Assembly (NCBI GenBank): GCA_012965455.1
Contig: DTSG01000260.1
Coordinates: 1 to 11,853, forward strand
Direction: 5' to 3'
Length of the DNA stretch: 11,853 nt
Source of the DNA: Planctomycetaceae bacterium
GTDB lineage: Bacteria > Planctomycetota > Planctomycetia > Pirellulales > Pirellulaceae
How positions within the stretch are numbered: the first letter of the stretch is position 1; every line of letters begins with the position of its first letter. The notes under the pieces are model-generated. The model worked only from the letters and a program-made list of their open reading frames with translations, made no database searches and had not been told where the DNA came from. Positions 5,624 through 11,853 of this stretch are shown in pieces. A program made the translations under genes and the position numbers.

Positions 5624-6907
5624 CTATGCACTTTTCTTAACAGGTTTGTTGGTGACGAAGATAGGCTTCGTACCAGAAACTACTTCTTCGTCAATCGTAT
5701 ATGCGCCACTCCCTTTTCGATCGGGTAACTCATACATGATATCAAGCATTACTTCTTCTGTAATAGATCGCAAGCCACGAGCACCAGTCCCTTTGTCGAT
5801 CGCGCGGCGAGCAATCGCACCGATGGCATCATTCGTGAATTTAAGTTCACAATCTTCCATCCTGAAAAGACTCTCGTATTGACGCAACAAAGCGTTTTTG
5901 GGTTCAGTCAATACTCGCTTTAATCCATCTTCATCCAGTGGTGACAATGACGTCACAATAGGTAAACGTCCAATCAATTCTGGGATCAGACCAAACTCAA
6001 GGATGTCATCGGATCTTACTTGCAACAACAACTCAGCCATATCGGCTTCTTCGCGATATCCAACTTGTTGACCAAACCCAAGGGTTTGATTGCCGAGTCG
6101 TTTACGGACTATGTTATCAACACCGACAAATGTTCCGCCACAGATGAATAGAATGTTAGTCGTATCAATCGGAATGTACTGTTGCTCGGGGTGCTTACGT
6201 CCACCTTGAGGTGGTACGTTGCAGATCGTACCTTCAAGCATCTTAAGTAATGCTTGTTGTACACCTTCACCAGAGACGTCACGAGTGATCGATACGTTCT
6301 GTGACGTCTTGCCGATTTTATCGAGTTCGTCAATGTAGATGATTCCGCGTTGAGCCGATTCGACATCAAAGTCCGCTGCATGCAACAATTTCAGCAATAG
6401 GTTCTCGACGTCTTCGCCGACATAGCCAGATTCGGTTAGTGTCGTAGCATCGCCAATTGCAAATGGTACGTTGAGTACTCGTGCTAGGGTGCGTGCGAGC
6501 AATGTCTTACCGGATCCAGTTGGACCAACCATGAGGATGTTCGATTTTTCGATTTCGACTTCCTCGTCAGACCATTCGTGGTTCAATCGCTTGTAGTGAT
6601 TGTGTACGGCAACCGCAAGCACTTTTTTGGCTTGTTCTTGACCAATCACATATTCATCCATCTGGCCCGATATTTCTCGAGGCGAAGGAATGTCGGTGAT
6701 CATGTGGTCGTCGCTAGACTTGCGGCGGTTCTCTGAATCGATAATCGACGAACATAGCTCGACACATTCGCTGCAGATATAGACATCGCCAGGTCCTTCA
6801 ACTAGTGGACCGACGTCACGATAGCTTTTGCGACAGAACGAACAGAATGCGTTTTTCTTGGAAGGAGATCCAACTTTGTGGTCTCCTCCGTCTTTACCGG
6901 ATGACAT
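5624..6907 (-). CDS. clpX: ATP-dependent Clp protease ATP-binding subunit ClpX
   Basis: ClpX is the AAA+ unfoldase that selects tagged proteins, unfolds them and feeds them to ClpP in the cytoplasm. It is 427 residues long, the normal size. The N-terminal zinc-binding domain has Cys22, Cys25, Cys45 and Cys48. Walker A is G-P-T-G-S-G-K-T (128-135), with Lys134. The pore loop is G-Y-V-G (161-164), Walker B is I-I-Y-I-D-E (189-194), and the RKH substrate loop is at 237-239. The arginine finger is in L-I-G-R-L-P (Arg314) and sensor 2 is G-A-R (375-377). The ClpP-docking IGF loop reads L-G-F (276-278). The start is supported by AAGGAG five bases upstream. No clpP or tig gene is beside it; the downstream gene is the aldolase, and upstream is a 297-base leader region. 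Confidence 0.97.
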   Translation of the reverse strand: MSSGKDGGDHKVGSPSKKNAFCSFCRKSYRDVGPLVEGPGDVYICSECVELCSSIIDSENRRKSSDDHMITDIPSPREISGQMDEYVIGQEQAKKVLAVAVHNHYKRLNHEWSDEEVEIEKSNILMVGPTGSGKTLLARTLARVLNVPFAIGDATTLTESGYVGEDVENLLLKLLHAADFDVESAQRGIIYIDELDKIGKTSQNVSITRDVSGEGVQQALLKMLEGTICNVPPQGGRKHPEQQYIPIDTTNILFICGGTFVGVDNIVRKRLGNQTLGFGQQVGYREEADMAELLLQVRSDDILEFGLIPELIGRLPIVTSLSPLDEDGLKRVLTEPKNALLRQYESLFRMEDCELKFTNDAIGAIARRAIDKGTGARGLRSITEEVMLDIMYELPDRKGSGAYTIDEEVVSGTKPIFVTNKPVKKSA

Positions 6908-6931
6908 GACGACTCCTTGTGCACTTGCATG

Positions 6932-6949
6932 ATTCGATCCAAATCGAAT
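6932..6949. promoter_or_regulatory. Perfect 7-bp inverted repeat in the clpX leader
   Basis: ATTCGAT (6932-6938) and ATCGAAT (6943-6949) flank a 4-base centre. The repeat begins about 25 bases upstream of the clpX start codon, just before the ribosome-binding site. It could be an operator for a dimeric regulator or an RNA hairpin controlling ribosome access. It does not look like a CIRCE element. Confidence 0.4.
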
Positions 6950-7068
6950 GTTTTGGTGATCGCAAGCGCGGGGGCTTAAGGTGTACGCCCGTAATCTATG
7001 CTGTTTAGCAGAAGCTTACCGGGAGTACTTGTGGTCAACTACCATCCATGACTTATTGACGCGTATTT

Positions 7069-7074
7069 ATTATA
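7069..7074 (-). promoter_or_regulatory. Candidate -10 box for clpX
   Basis: The minus strand has a perfect TATAAT inside a TATATATAAT run. No good -35 hexamer lies 16-18 bases further up (the best is AGCACT). Transcription from here would give a leader of about 155 bases containing the inverted repeat. An AT-rich run can give such a box by chance. Confidence 0.3.
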
Positions 7075-7204
7075 TATACATTATGCATTGCAGTGCTGAT
7101 CTTCCAGACCAGAGCGTGTCATATGAGTGTCGTATGCAGGCACATCAATAACTATCTAATGATGATAGTAATCGCTGTAACTTGACTAACCCGAACAGTT
7201 GGCA

Positions 7205-7489
7205 TTAACCGTCGGATTTGTCCTCTGTAGGAGGTTGATCGTCGGGTTGCGACTGCTGGTGTTCGAGTTGTTCTTCCAACACTGTTTCTATAGTTCGGAA
7301 TTCTTTGTCCGAAATGTCACCCTGGGAATGAATTTCTTGGAAATTGTCGAGGTGTTCCTCAGGGCCTGGTATGTCTTGATCGATGCGATCCCGATAATTG
7401 GTCACGACGTAGTAGGCAATGGTAGTTAGGATTGCCAGAACCGTTATACCTAGTACAGCCCGCGCGGCTGGAGTTTCGAGTATTTCCAT
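7205..7489 (-). CDS. Small single-pass membrane protein with SHOCT-like C-terminal segment
   Basis: The protein has 94 residues. After a short N-terminus there is one hydrophobic helix (about 11-30). It is followed by a charged tail with a SHOCT-like stretch (46-72) of the form H-L-x-N-F-Q-E-I-H-S-Q-G-D-I-S-D-K-E-F, and a Gln/Asp/Pro-rich end. SHOCT segments are short two-helix oligomerisation modules found at the ends of many membrane proteins. The function of this small form is not known. The tail probably faces the cytoplasm. A good promoter candidate precedes the gene. It is 139 bases after the aminotransferase gene and 297 bases before clpX, so it is probably its own unit. Confidence 0.78.
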   Translation of the reverse strand: MEILETPAARAVLGITVLAILTTIAYYVVTNYRDRIDQDIPGPEEHLDNFQEIHSQGDISDKEFRTIETVLEEQLEHQQSQPDDQPPTEDKSDG

Positions 7490-7536
7490 GGTTAAACCTG
7501 TCTCAATCGTGAAAGCGAATAATCCGCATATGTTGT

Positions 7537-7564
7537 ATTATCGTCGTGTTGCGGCAAATTTCAA
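7537..7564 (-). promoter_or_regulatory. Candidate sigma70-type promoter for the SHOCT gene
   Basis: On the minus strand TTGAAA (7564-7559) and GATAAT (7542-7537) are separated by 16 bases. Each box is one base from consensus. The predicted start near 7530 gives a leader of about 40 bases before the ATG at 7489. This is the best-looking promoter in the window. Confidence 0.5.
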
Positions 7565-7628
7565 GCGTCCGAGTGGATTACGAATTAACACAAATGTCAG
7601 TTCGTTTTACGGCTCTCTCGGTCCTTGG

Positions 7629-8729
7629 TCAAGCCATGTCTAATAGCACTTGGATGCCACGATCGAGTGTTTCGTCGCTGGCGGCATAGGAAATGCGAAA
7701 GTGGCTGTCATGGTTACTAAAAATGTTGCCGGGTATGAGCAATAGGTTATTTTCGATCGCTCGATTCGTAAAATCAGTCGCTGTGCCACTGGGAACTTTC
7801 GGAAACACGTAAAACGCACCGCCAGGAGTTTCAATCTCATACTGGGCACTTAATGCGGTGACAATTCGATCGCGTTTACCACGGTATTGGTCAACATGCT
7901 CGCTGATATCAGTATCGATCGCCGCTAAGCCAGCCCACTGCACAGGTTGCGGTGCACATACAAAGCTATATTGCTGTATCTTGGTCATCGCATCAATGAC
8001 TTCTTGCGGGCCATGTGCGACTCCTAATCGCCATCCGGTCATCGCGTGACTTTTAGAGAAACCATCGATGACAATTGTTGCTGGATTGAATTCTGCCGGA
8101 CTAACGAAATTGTCGTCGTAAGCGAATTCACGGTAGATTTCATCGGATATCAAAGCAATATTGTGCTTCTCACAGATATAACTCAGCCCAGCCACTTCGT
8201 CCTGCGTGGCAACATATCCAGTTGGATTGGACGGACTGTTTAGCAACATAAGTTTAGTTCGCGGAGTGACCGCCGCCTCAACTCGCTCCAGATCGATGCG
8301 AAAGTGAGGATAGGTATCGATTAGGATCGGAACTCCGCCGACGAGCTGTACCAGCGGCTCGTACATCACGAAAAATGGATCAAACATAATGACTTCGTCG
8401 CCGGGATTCACCAGTGCTTGCATCGCCAAGACAAGTCCACCGCTGGTACCGCTACTGACGAAAGCTATACGGTCGTCGTGTTGATATGTGGCATCAATCG
8501 CTGCTTGGAGTTTTTCTCGCAGCGCTGGGAGTCCTTGCGTTGGTGTATAACCATTATGTCCTGAATTGATGGCATCGATGCACGCTTGTTTCACTGCCGC
8601 CGGAACTTCAAAATCTGGTTGGCCGATGGACAGATTGATCGGGTCTTTGAGTGAGCGAGCTAGCTCGAATACTTTGCGAATACCGCTGCTGTCAATTGAG
8701 AGGCTACGTTGGGAAATCCAAGATGTCAT
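7629..8729 (-). CDS. PLP-dependent class I aminotransferase
   Basis: This is a fold-type I aminotransferase that moves an amino group between an amino acid and a 2-oxoacid using pyridoxal phosphate in the cytoplasm. The 366 residues fit the compact aspartate / PatA-like branch. The substrate-site G-Q-P-D-F is at 36-40. PLP contacts include S-N-P-T-G (Asn168), S-D-E-I-Y (Asp196, Tyr199) and the Schiff-base Lys226 in G-F-S-K-S-H, with Arg234 in G-W-R-L-G. The carboxylate-binding Arg345 is in F-R-I-S-Y-A. All key residues are present. Aspartate, aromatic or alanine specificity cannot be read from the sequence, so no symbol is given. There is no Shine-Dalgarno motif before the ATG at 8729. The gene starts 26 bases after the stop of the secreted hydrolase gene, suggesting co-transcription although no shared pathway is obvious. 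Confidence 0.92.
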   Translation of the reverse strand: MTSWISQRSLSIDSSGIRKVFELARSLKDPINLSIGQPDFEVPAAVKQACIDAINSGHNGYTPTQGLPALREKLQAAIDATYQHDDRIAFVSSGTSGGLVLAMQALVNPGDEVIMFDPFFVMYEPLVQLVGGVPILIDTYPHFRIDLERVEAAVTPRTKLMLLNSPSNPTGYVATQDEVAGLSYICEKHNIALISDEIYREFAYDDNFVSPAEFNPATIVIDGFSKSHAMTGWRLGVAHGPQEVIDAMTKIQQYSFVCAPQPVQWAGLAAIDTDISEHVDQYRGKRDRIVTALSAQYEIETPGGAFYVFPKVPSGTATDFTNRAIENNLLLIPGNIFSNHDSHFRISYAASDETLDRGIQVLLDMA

Positions 8730-8755
8730 AGGTGTTTGTTGTGTATGAGTATTGG

Positions 8756-10855
8756 CTATTTATTGGTCGTGATCACTAGCCGAGGTTGTTGCCAGTTCAT
8801 GTGTCGAGCACTGTCGGTGGTATGCTGGAATCCGTCATCGTCAACATCATACAGAAACAAAGGCGTTTGGCTAGCAACGGCGAGTGCAATTTGTGGAATA
8901 TCACAGATGCGACTGACATTGAAGAAATAAGGACCGTCTCTGTGTGAACTTGGTAAATGTGTGAGGTGTAATTCAGCAACTCCGTTTTGAAACAAGGTGG
9001 CATAAAGTGACACGCCGGCCATGCGTCCGGTTGCCTGCAGTGTTGTTTTGGTTTCGTTGTTATGACCGGTGACCGTTGTGACGGCTTGAATGGCTCGCCG
9101 CACATCCCAAACTTGCATCGATTCTAGCGACTCGCCTAATAAATAGAAACGTCGCTGATGTTGCACTTGTTTCTTCTTCGCTTGGTCCCAAATCGTCGGA
9201 CCGACTCCCCGCGGAGCGACGTAAGCCATCATCACTGAGTTTTTTAGTAACCGTTGCTGTAGTTTTTCGAAATGATCTTCCGAGGATGCATCCTGCGCTA
9301 CGAAATGCTCACCACGTAACGCGTCACGGTCACCAAAGGCATCTCGATACAACGAGAGAAAATCGTTCCAGCCATTTTGGTCTAATACCGTCAGCTCACA
9401 GACTTTGGCCTGGGTCAGTTTCTTGTCATGTACAACATAGAGATTCAGCGGGATCGCCGCTTGGCTTTGAAAAACATAGACCGACATCACCAAACCCTCA
9501 GCATAAGAATCCGAGACTCGCTGGGGTTGCAAGGTCACGGGGTTCTGGGGCCAAGCAGCAAAGCTCTTCTCAAGTAACGATTGCTTAAGCGACTTGGTTA
9601 TTTGCGCTAACTCATTTTGCGAGGTAACCACTGCGGGAGCAGCTGCCGTTGGTACAAAAGATTCGGATATCTCCGTGTTCACTTGGTCGGTTGGCAGTTT
9701 GTCAAAGACTTTGAGATCCGTTGGTTCAAACAACTTGTCGGCTTGATTTCGTAGTAAATCGGTTTTTCCGTCTTTAAGGTAGTAATTGAACCAGCGAAAC
9801 GCATGTACACGCAGTTCCTGTGTGTCTTTATGAGGCCCCGATGTGATGTGCAACGAAAATTTGTCACTTGCGTCAAGAAGATCGTAGACCTGCGATACTT
9901 TCCTAAAAGTCCGGTAGACCCCATCAAGTGGAAAGATGCGATCGTTATCGGTGTTACTGAGTAGCAGTGGCCGCGGGGCTACTAGTGCCGCAACCAGCGG
10001 GTAGTCCCATTGATAGGTGTTTACCATAAACATGCAGTCACAATGACCTTCGACTGTGCCATCGACTACGTGATTACGCAGGTCGGTTGTACCGGCCACC
10101 GGCACCGCTACTTTGATCCGTTCGTCCAGTGCAGCGATCCACCAGCTATACGCCCCACCGCCGCTACGGCCCGTGACGCCTAAACGGTCACCGTCGACTT
10201 CGGGTCGCGATTGCAAATAATCTAACGCGCGAATGCAATTCCAGGCTTCTACTCCAGCAGGCGTGTAACCTCGGTTTAGCCACCACCATTTATCGTAGCG
10301 ATAGGTTCCGTGGTGTATTCCCTCGATTTCTCCGAGTTGCAGCGTATCAATGGTTAGGCAAACATATCCATTGCGGGCGAACCACGCGCCGTGATGTTGA
10401 TAATGCGCTTTGGCACCGTAGGCCACTCCGTTAATCTTGACTTGACCGTGGCCGCACACATATAGAATCGCCGGTAATTTATTGTCGACTTCATGGGGCA
10501 CATAAAGATTGCCCGTCACATACAGACCGGGGCGTGACTGAAAGTGTATATTCTCTACTCGGAACGATTCATGTTTCGTCGTGCCGGTGATTACCGCATT
10601 GAGTGGCGTCTTTTGGGGAAAAGGATTGAGTCCCAGCATATCTTTGAGTTGGGTCAGGTGTATTTCGCGTTGTCTGAGCCAATCTTCCTTCGTTTCAATA
10701 CCTGCTAGCCAGCGGTCTTCGATCGCAGAAGTTTGTTGCGCAAAGTACTTGGCAATCATGGTATCGCCGCGGGACGTGTCGAGGGTTGACTCTTGGGCGG
10801 AGACAGGTGGTAAAGCGGTAAAGTAGAACAGCGTCAGGCATAAGAGTGTGCGCAT
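8756..10855 (-). CDS. Secreted two-domain acetyl-xylan-esterase-like alpha/beta hydrolase
   Basis: This is a secreted carbohydrate-esterase-like hydrolase, likely acting on acetylated or otherwise esterified polysaccharide. Numbering is from the ATG at 10855; a TTG lies one codon upstream (10858). Residues 1-20 are a signal peptide ending in V-S-A. The first alpha/beta hydrolase domain (about 30-360) has C-G-H-G-Q for the oxyanion region and the nucleophile Ser231 in T-G-R-S-G-G-G. Asp303 or Asp305 follows L-L-S-N-T, and His342 is in S-G-P-H-K. That makes a full triad of the AXE1 / Abhydrolase_7 type. The second half (about 400-699) resembles the same fold but without the catalytic Ser: T-G-R-M-A-G-V at about 609-615 lines up with the elbow, and V-W-D-V-R-R-A-I with the preceding helix. 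The substrate is inferred from family only. It follows the DUF11 gene by about 100 bases and precedes the aminotransferase gene by 26. Confidence 0.88.
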   Translation of the reverse strand: MRTLLCLTLFYFTALPPVSAQESTLDTSRGDTMIAKYFAQQTSAIEDRWLAGIETKEDWLRQREIHLTQLKDMLGLNPFPQKTPLNAVITGTTKHESFRVENIHFQSRPGLYVTGNLYVPHEVDNKLPAILYVCGHGQVKINGVAYGAKAHYQHHGAWFARNGYVCLTIDTLQLGEIEGIHHGTYRYDKWWWLNRGYTPAGVEAWNCIRALDYLQSRPEVDGDRLGVTGRSGGGAYSWWIAALDERIKVAVPVAGTTDLRNHVVDGTVEGHCDCMFMVNTYQWDYPLVAALVAPRPLLLSNTDNDRIFPLDGVYRTFRKVSQVYDLLDASDKFSLHITSGPHKDTQELRVHAFRWFNYYLKDGKTDLLRNQADKLFEPTDLKVFDKLPTDQVNTEISESFVPTAAAPAVVTSQNELAQITKSLKQSLLEKSFAAWPQNPVTLQPQRVSDSYAEGLVMSVYVFQSQAAIPLNLYVVHDKKLTQAKVCELTVLDQNGWNDFLSLYRDAFGDRDALRGEHFVAQDASSEDHFEKLQQRLLKNSVMMAYVAPRGVGPTIWDQAKKKQVQHQRRFYLLGESLESMQVWDVRRAIQAVTTVTGHNNETKTTLQATGRMAGVSLYATLFQNGVAELHLTHLPSSHRDGPYFFNVSRICDIPQIALAVASQTPLFLYDVDDDGFQHTTDSARHMNWQQPRLVITTNK

Positions 10856-10954
10856 CAAATCAATTCCAAATATCAGATAATGTTTAGTGCAACTATCCGT
10901 ATTGTAAACAATTTGGTGCCCGCTCGCCTATGAAAGAGACTGCGGAACAGAGGC

Positions 10955-11853
10955 TTATCGTACGCGGCAGCGGAATGTGATGCTGCCAGATTCGCCGACG
11001 GCGAGAGGCTCGGTGATTTCCCAGCGGAGGATCAATGATTCTAGCACGGTATCATTAGCGAAGAATTTGCCAGCAACATCGCACGATTGTGTATCCTCGA
11101 TATAGACTAGACGTCGACTGAGGTGATCGACAATCGTGACATTACTGACGGGTTGGTCGCCAACGTTTTTGAACGCGATCATGAATTCGAGTTCGTCGCC
11201 AGGAAGTGCAGTTAGGTTCGACGAAGTCTTGATGATTTCTAAGCGGCTCTTACCCTCAGCAAGCTCGTAATGATACGTCGATCGCATTTGGTTATGCCCA
11301 GTCACTTTGTAGGGCATAAAGTCTTTGACGTAGATTTTGACAGTTTCTTCGTCTGTCGCCGTGATGGCCGTTGTGTTCTGCATGCTCAAGCGGGCCTCTT
11401 GTGAGTTCTGGATACGTACTCGAGTGTTGAGTAGCAATCCGTTTTCGGGCTTTTGACGCTGGCTGCCTTCGAGGCTGGCAATGCGATACTCAACATCGCG
11501 AGCTTTAGATTCGTCGCGATACAGCCCCGTTCTGCGGTTGCTGATATTTCGCCCCGCTTGTAGGCGTTGTAAAACTTGCTCGCTACCTAGGTTCTCTTGG
11601 GAGGCGGCAATTTTCAAGGGATTGTCTACTCCTGAAGCGTGATCACGGTGTAGGTATTGGGAGGCGCCGCCAATATGACGTACTGATGAAAATCGAGGGG
11701 CGTAGATCGGGATTTGGTTTGTCGGTTGAATGGCGATTTTCCCATCGCGAGTGGTGTAATGGACGATCGTGTCTTCTTCGTCCAGGTTATGGATGCTGTG
11801 GTCCGGAGCTACGTTTACTTGTTGCCGAGAGTCGCCGCCCTGATAGACATACT
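10955..11853 (-). CDS. DUF11-type surface/envelope protein, N-terminal part outside window
   Basis: The reading frame is open from its TAA stop (10955-10957) to the right edge of the window, giving 298 visible residues. The gene therefore starts beyond base 11853. A TTG at 11617 is only an internal codon. The visible N-terminal part contains D-E-E-D-T-I-V-H-Y and Y-A-P-R-F-S-S-V-R segments that I associate with planctomycete envelope proteins carrying DUF11 repeats. The last 95 residues form a DUF11 (conserved-repeat) domain: L-P-G-D-E-L-E-F, then F-K-N-V-G, then V-T-I-V-D-H-L, ending in G-S-I-T-F-R-C-R-V. Such domains are Ig-like sandwiches on secreted proteins. No catalytic motif is visible and the exact role is unknown. 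The signal peptide, if any, is outside the window. Confidence 0.82.
   Translation of the reverse strand, partial: YVYQGGDSRQQVNVAPDHSIHNLDEEDTIVHYTTRDGKIAIQPTNQIPIYAPRFSSVRHIGGASQYLHRDHASGVDNPLKIAASQENLGSEQVLQRLQAGRNISNRRTGLYRDESKARDVEYRIASLEGSQRQKPENGLLLNTRVRIQNSQEARLSMQNTTAITATDEETVKIYVKDFMPYKVTGHNQMRSTYHYELAEGKSRLEIIKTSSNLTALPGDELEFMIAFKNVGDQPVSNVTIVDHLSRRLVYIEDTQSCDVAGKFFANDTVLESLILRWEITEPLAVGESGSITFRCRVR

Larger units (their letters stand above)
6908..7204. other. Intergenic region upstream of clpX
   Basis: No gene is supported in these 297 bases. They hold the clpX ribosome-binding site, the 7-bp inverted repeat at 6932-6949 and an AT-rich stretch at about 7065-7085. A 6-bp stem (ACTATC/GATAGT, 7151-7169), without a T-tract, lies beyond the end of the SHOCT gene. 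The gap is long for this dense window and suggests that clpX has its own promoter. Confidence 0.6.

Noticed and set aside
5277..5882. A 201-codon plus-strand open frame opposite the aldolase and clpX genes
   Set aside because: It is Ser/Thr-rich shadow translation across the ends of two well-identified minus-strand genes.
7056..7151. A plus-strand TTGACG / TACATT pair followed by a 22-codon frame starting at 7083
   Set aside because: There is no ribosome-binding site, the peptide lacks recognisable features, and the AT-rich stretch gives such boxes by chance.
10859..10954. Promoter-like TTTACA with a 17-base spacer to AAACAT before the secreted hydrolase gene
   Set aside because: The -10 matches poorly and several shifted alternatives are equally weak. 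The gap may hold a promoter, but I cannot place it.

Overview
The window looks like a chromosomal segment of a planctomycete, probably Pirellulaceae-like. This rests on style rather than on a phylogenetic marker. Several genes lack Shine-Dalgarno sequences, and the integrase has the family-typical W-I-G-N-S and K-H-Y-L-Q-V motifs. There is a secreted acetyl-xylan-esterase-like protein with a degenerate second hydrolase half, a DUF11 envelope protein and a small SHOCT membrane protein. Base composition is moderate and coding is dense on both strands.

Left edge (1-1020): the 3' part of a tyrosine recombinase gene runs rightward and ends inside an oppositely oriented tRNA-Glu(UUC)-like gene (868-940, minus). 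This is the classic junction of an element integrated into the 3' end of a tRNA gene. The element lies to the left, outside the window, and host sequence lies to the right. The tRNA folds well but has C33 and C37 in its anticodon loop, so whether it works in decoding is open.

Plus-strand pair (1026-3332): holA (DNA polymerase III delta subunit, the clamp loader) is followed 12 bases later by a covalent-FAD amine oxidase of the monomeric sarcosine oxidase / SolA family. The ribosome-binding site of the second gene abuts the stop codon of the first. The oxidase stop codon lies inside a perfect-phase 10-bp tandem repeat.

Minus-strand block 1 (6907 down to 3364): clpX, then a KDPG/KHG aldolase gene, then a secreted protein built from two homologous beta-sandwich halves. 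The gaps are 45 and 106 bases, so at least clpX and the aldolase probably share a transcript. The 297-base leader of clpX has an AT-rich -10-like box and a perfect 7-bp inverted repeat close to the start codon.

Minus-strand block 2 (window end down to 7205): a DUF11 protein that is cut by the right edge, a secreted two-domain esterase/hydrolase, a class I aminotransferase and a SHOCT-type membrane protein with its own good promoter candidate. No CRISPR array, rRNA gene, insertion sequence or recognisable defence cassette is visible. The most unusual parts are the recombinase/tRNA overlap and the hydrolase with a dead second domain.
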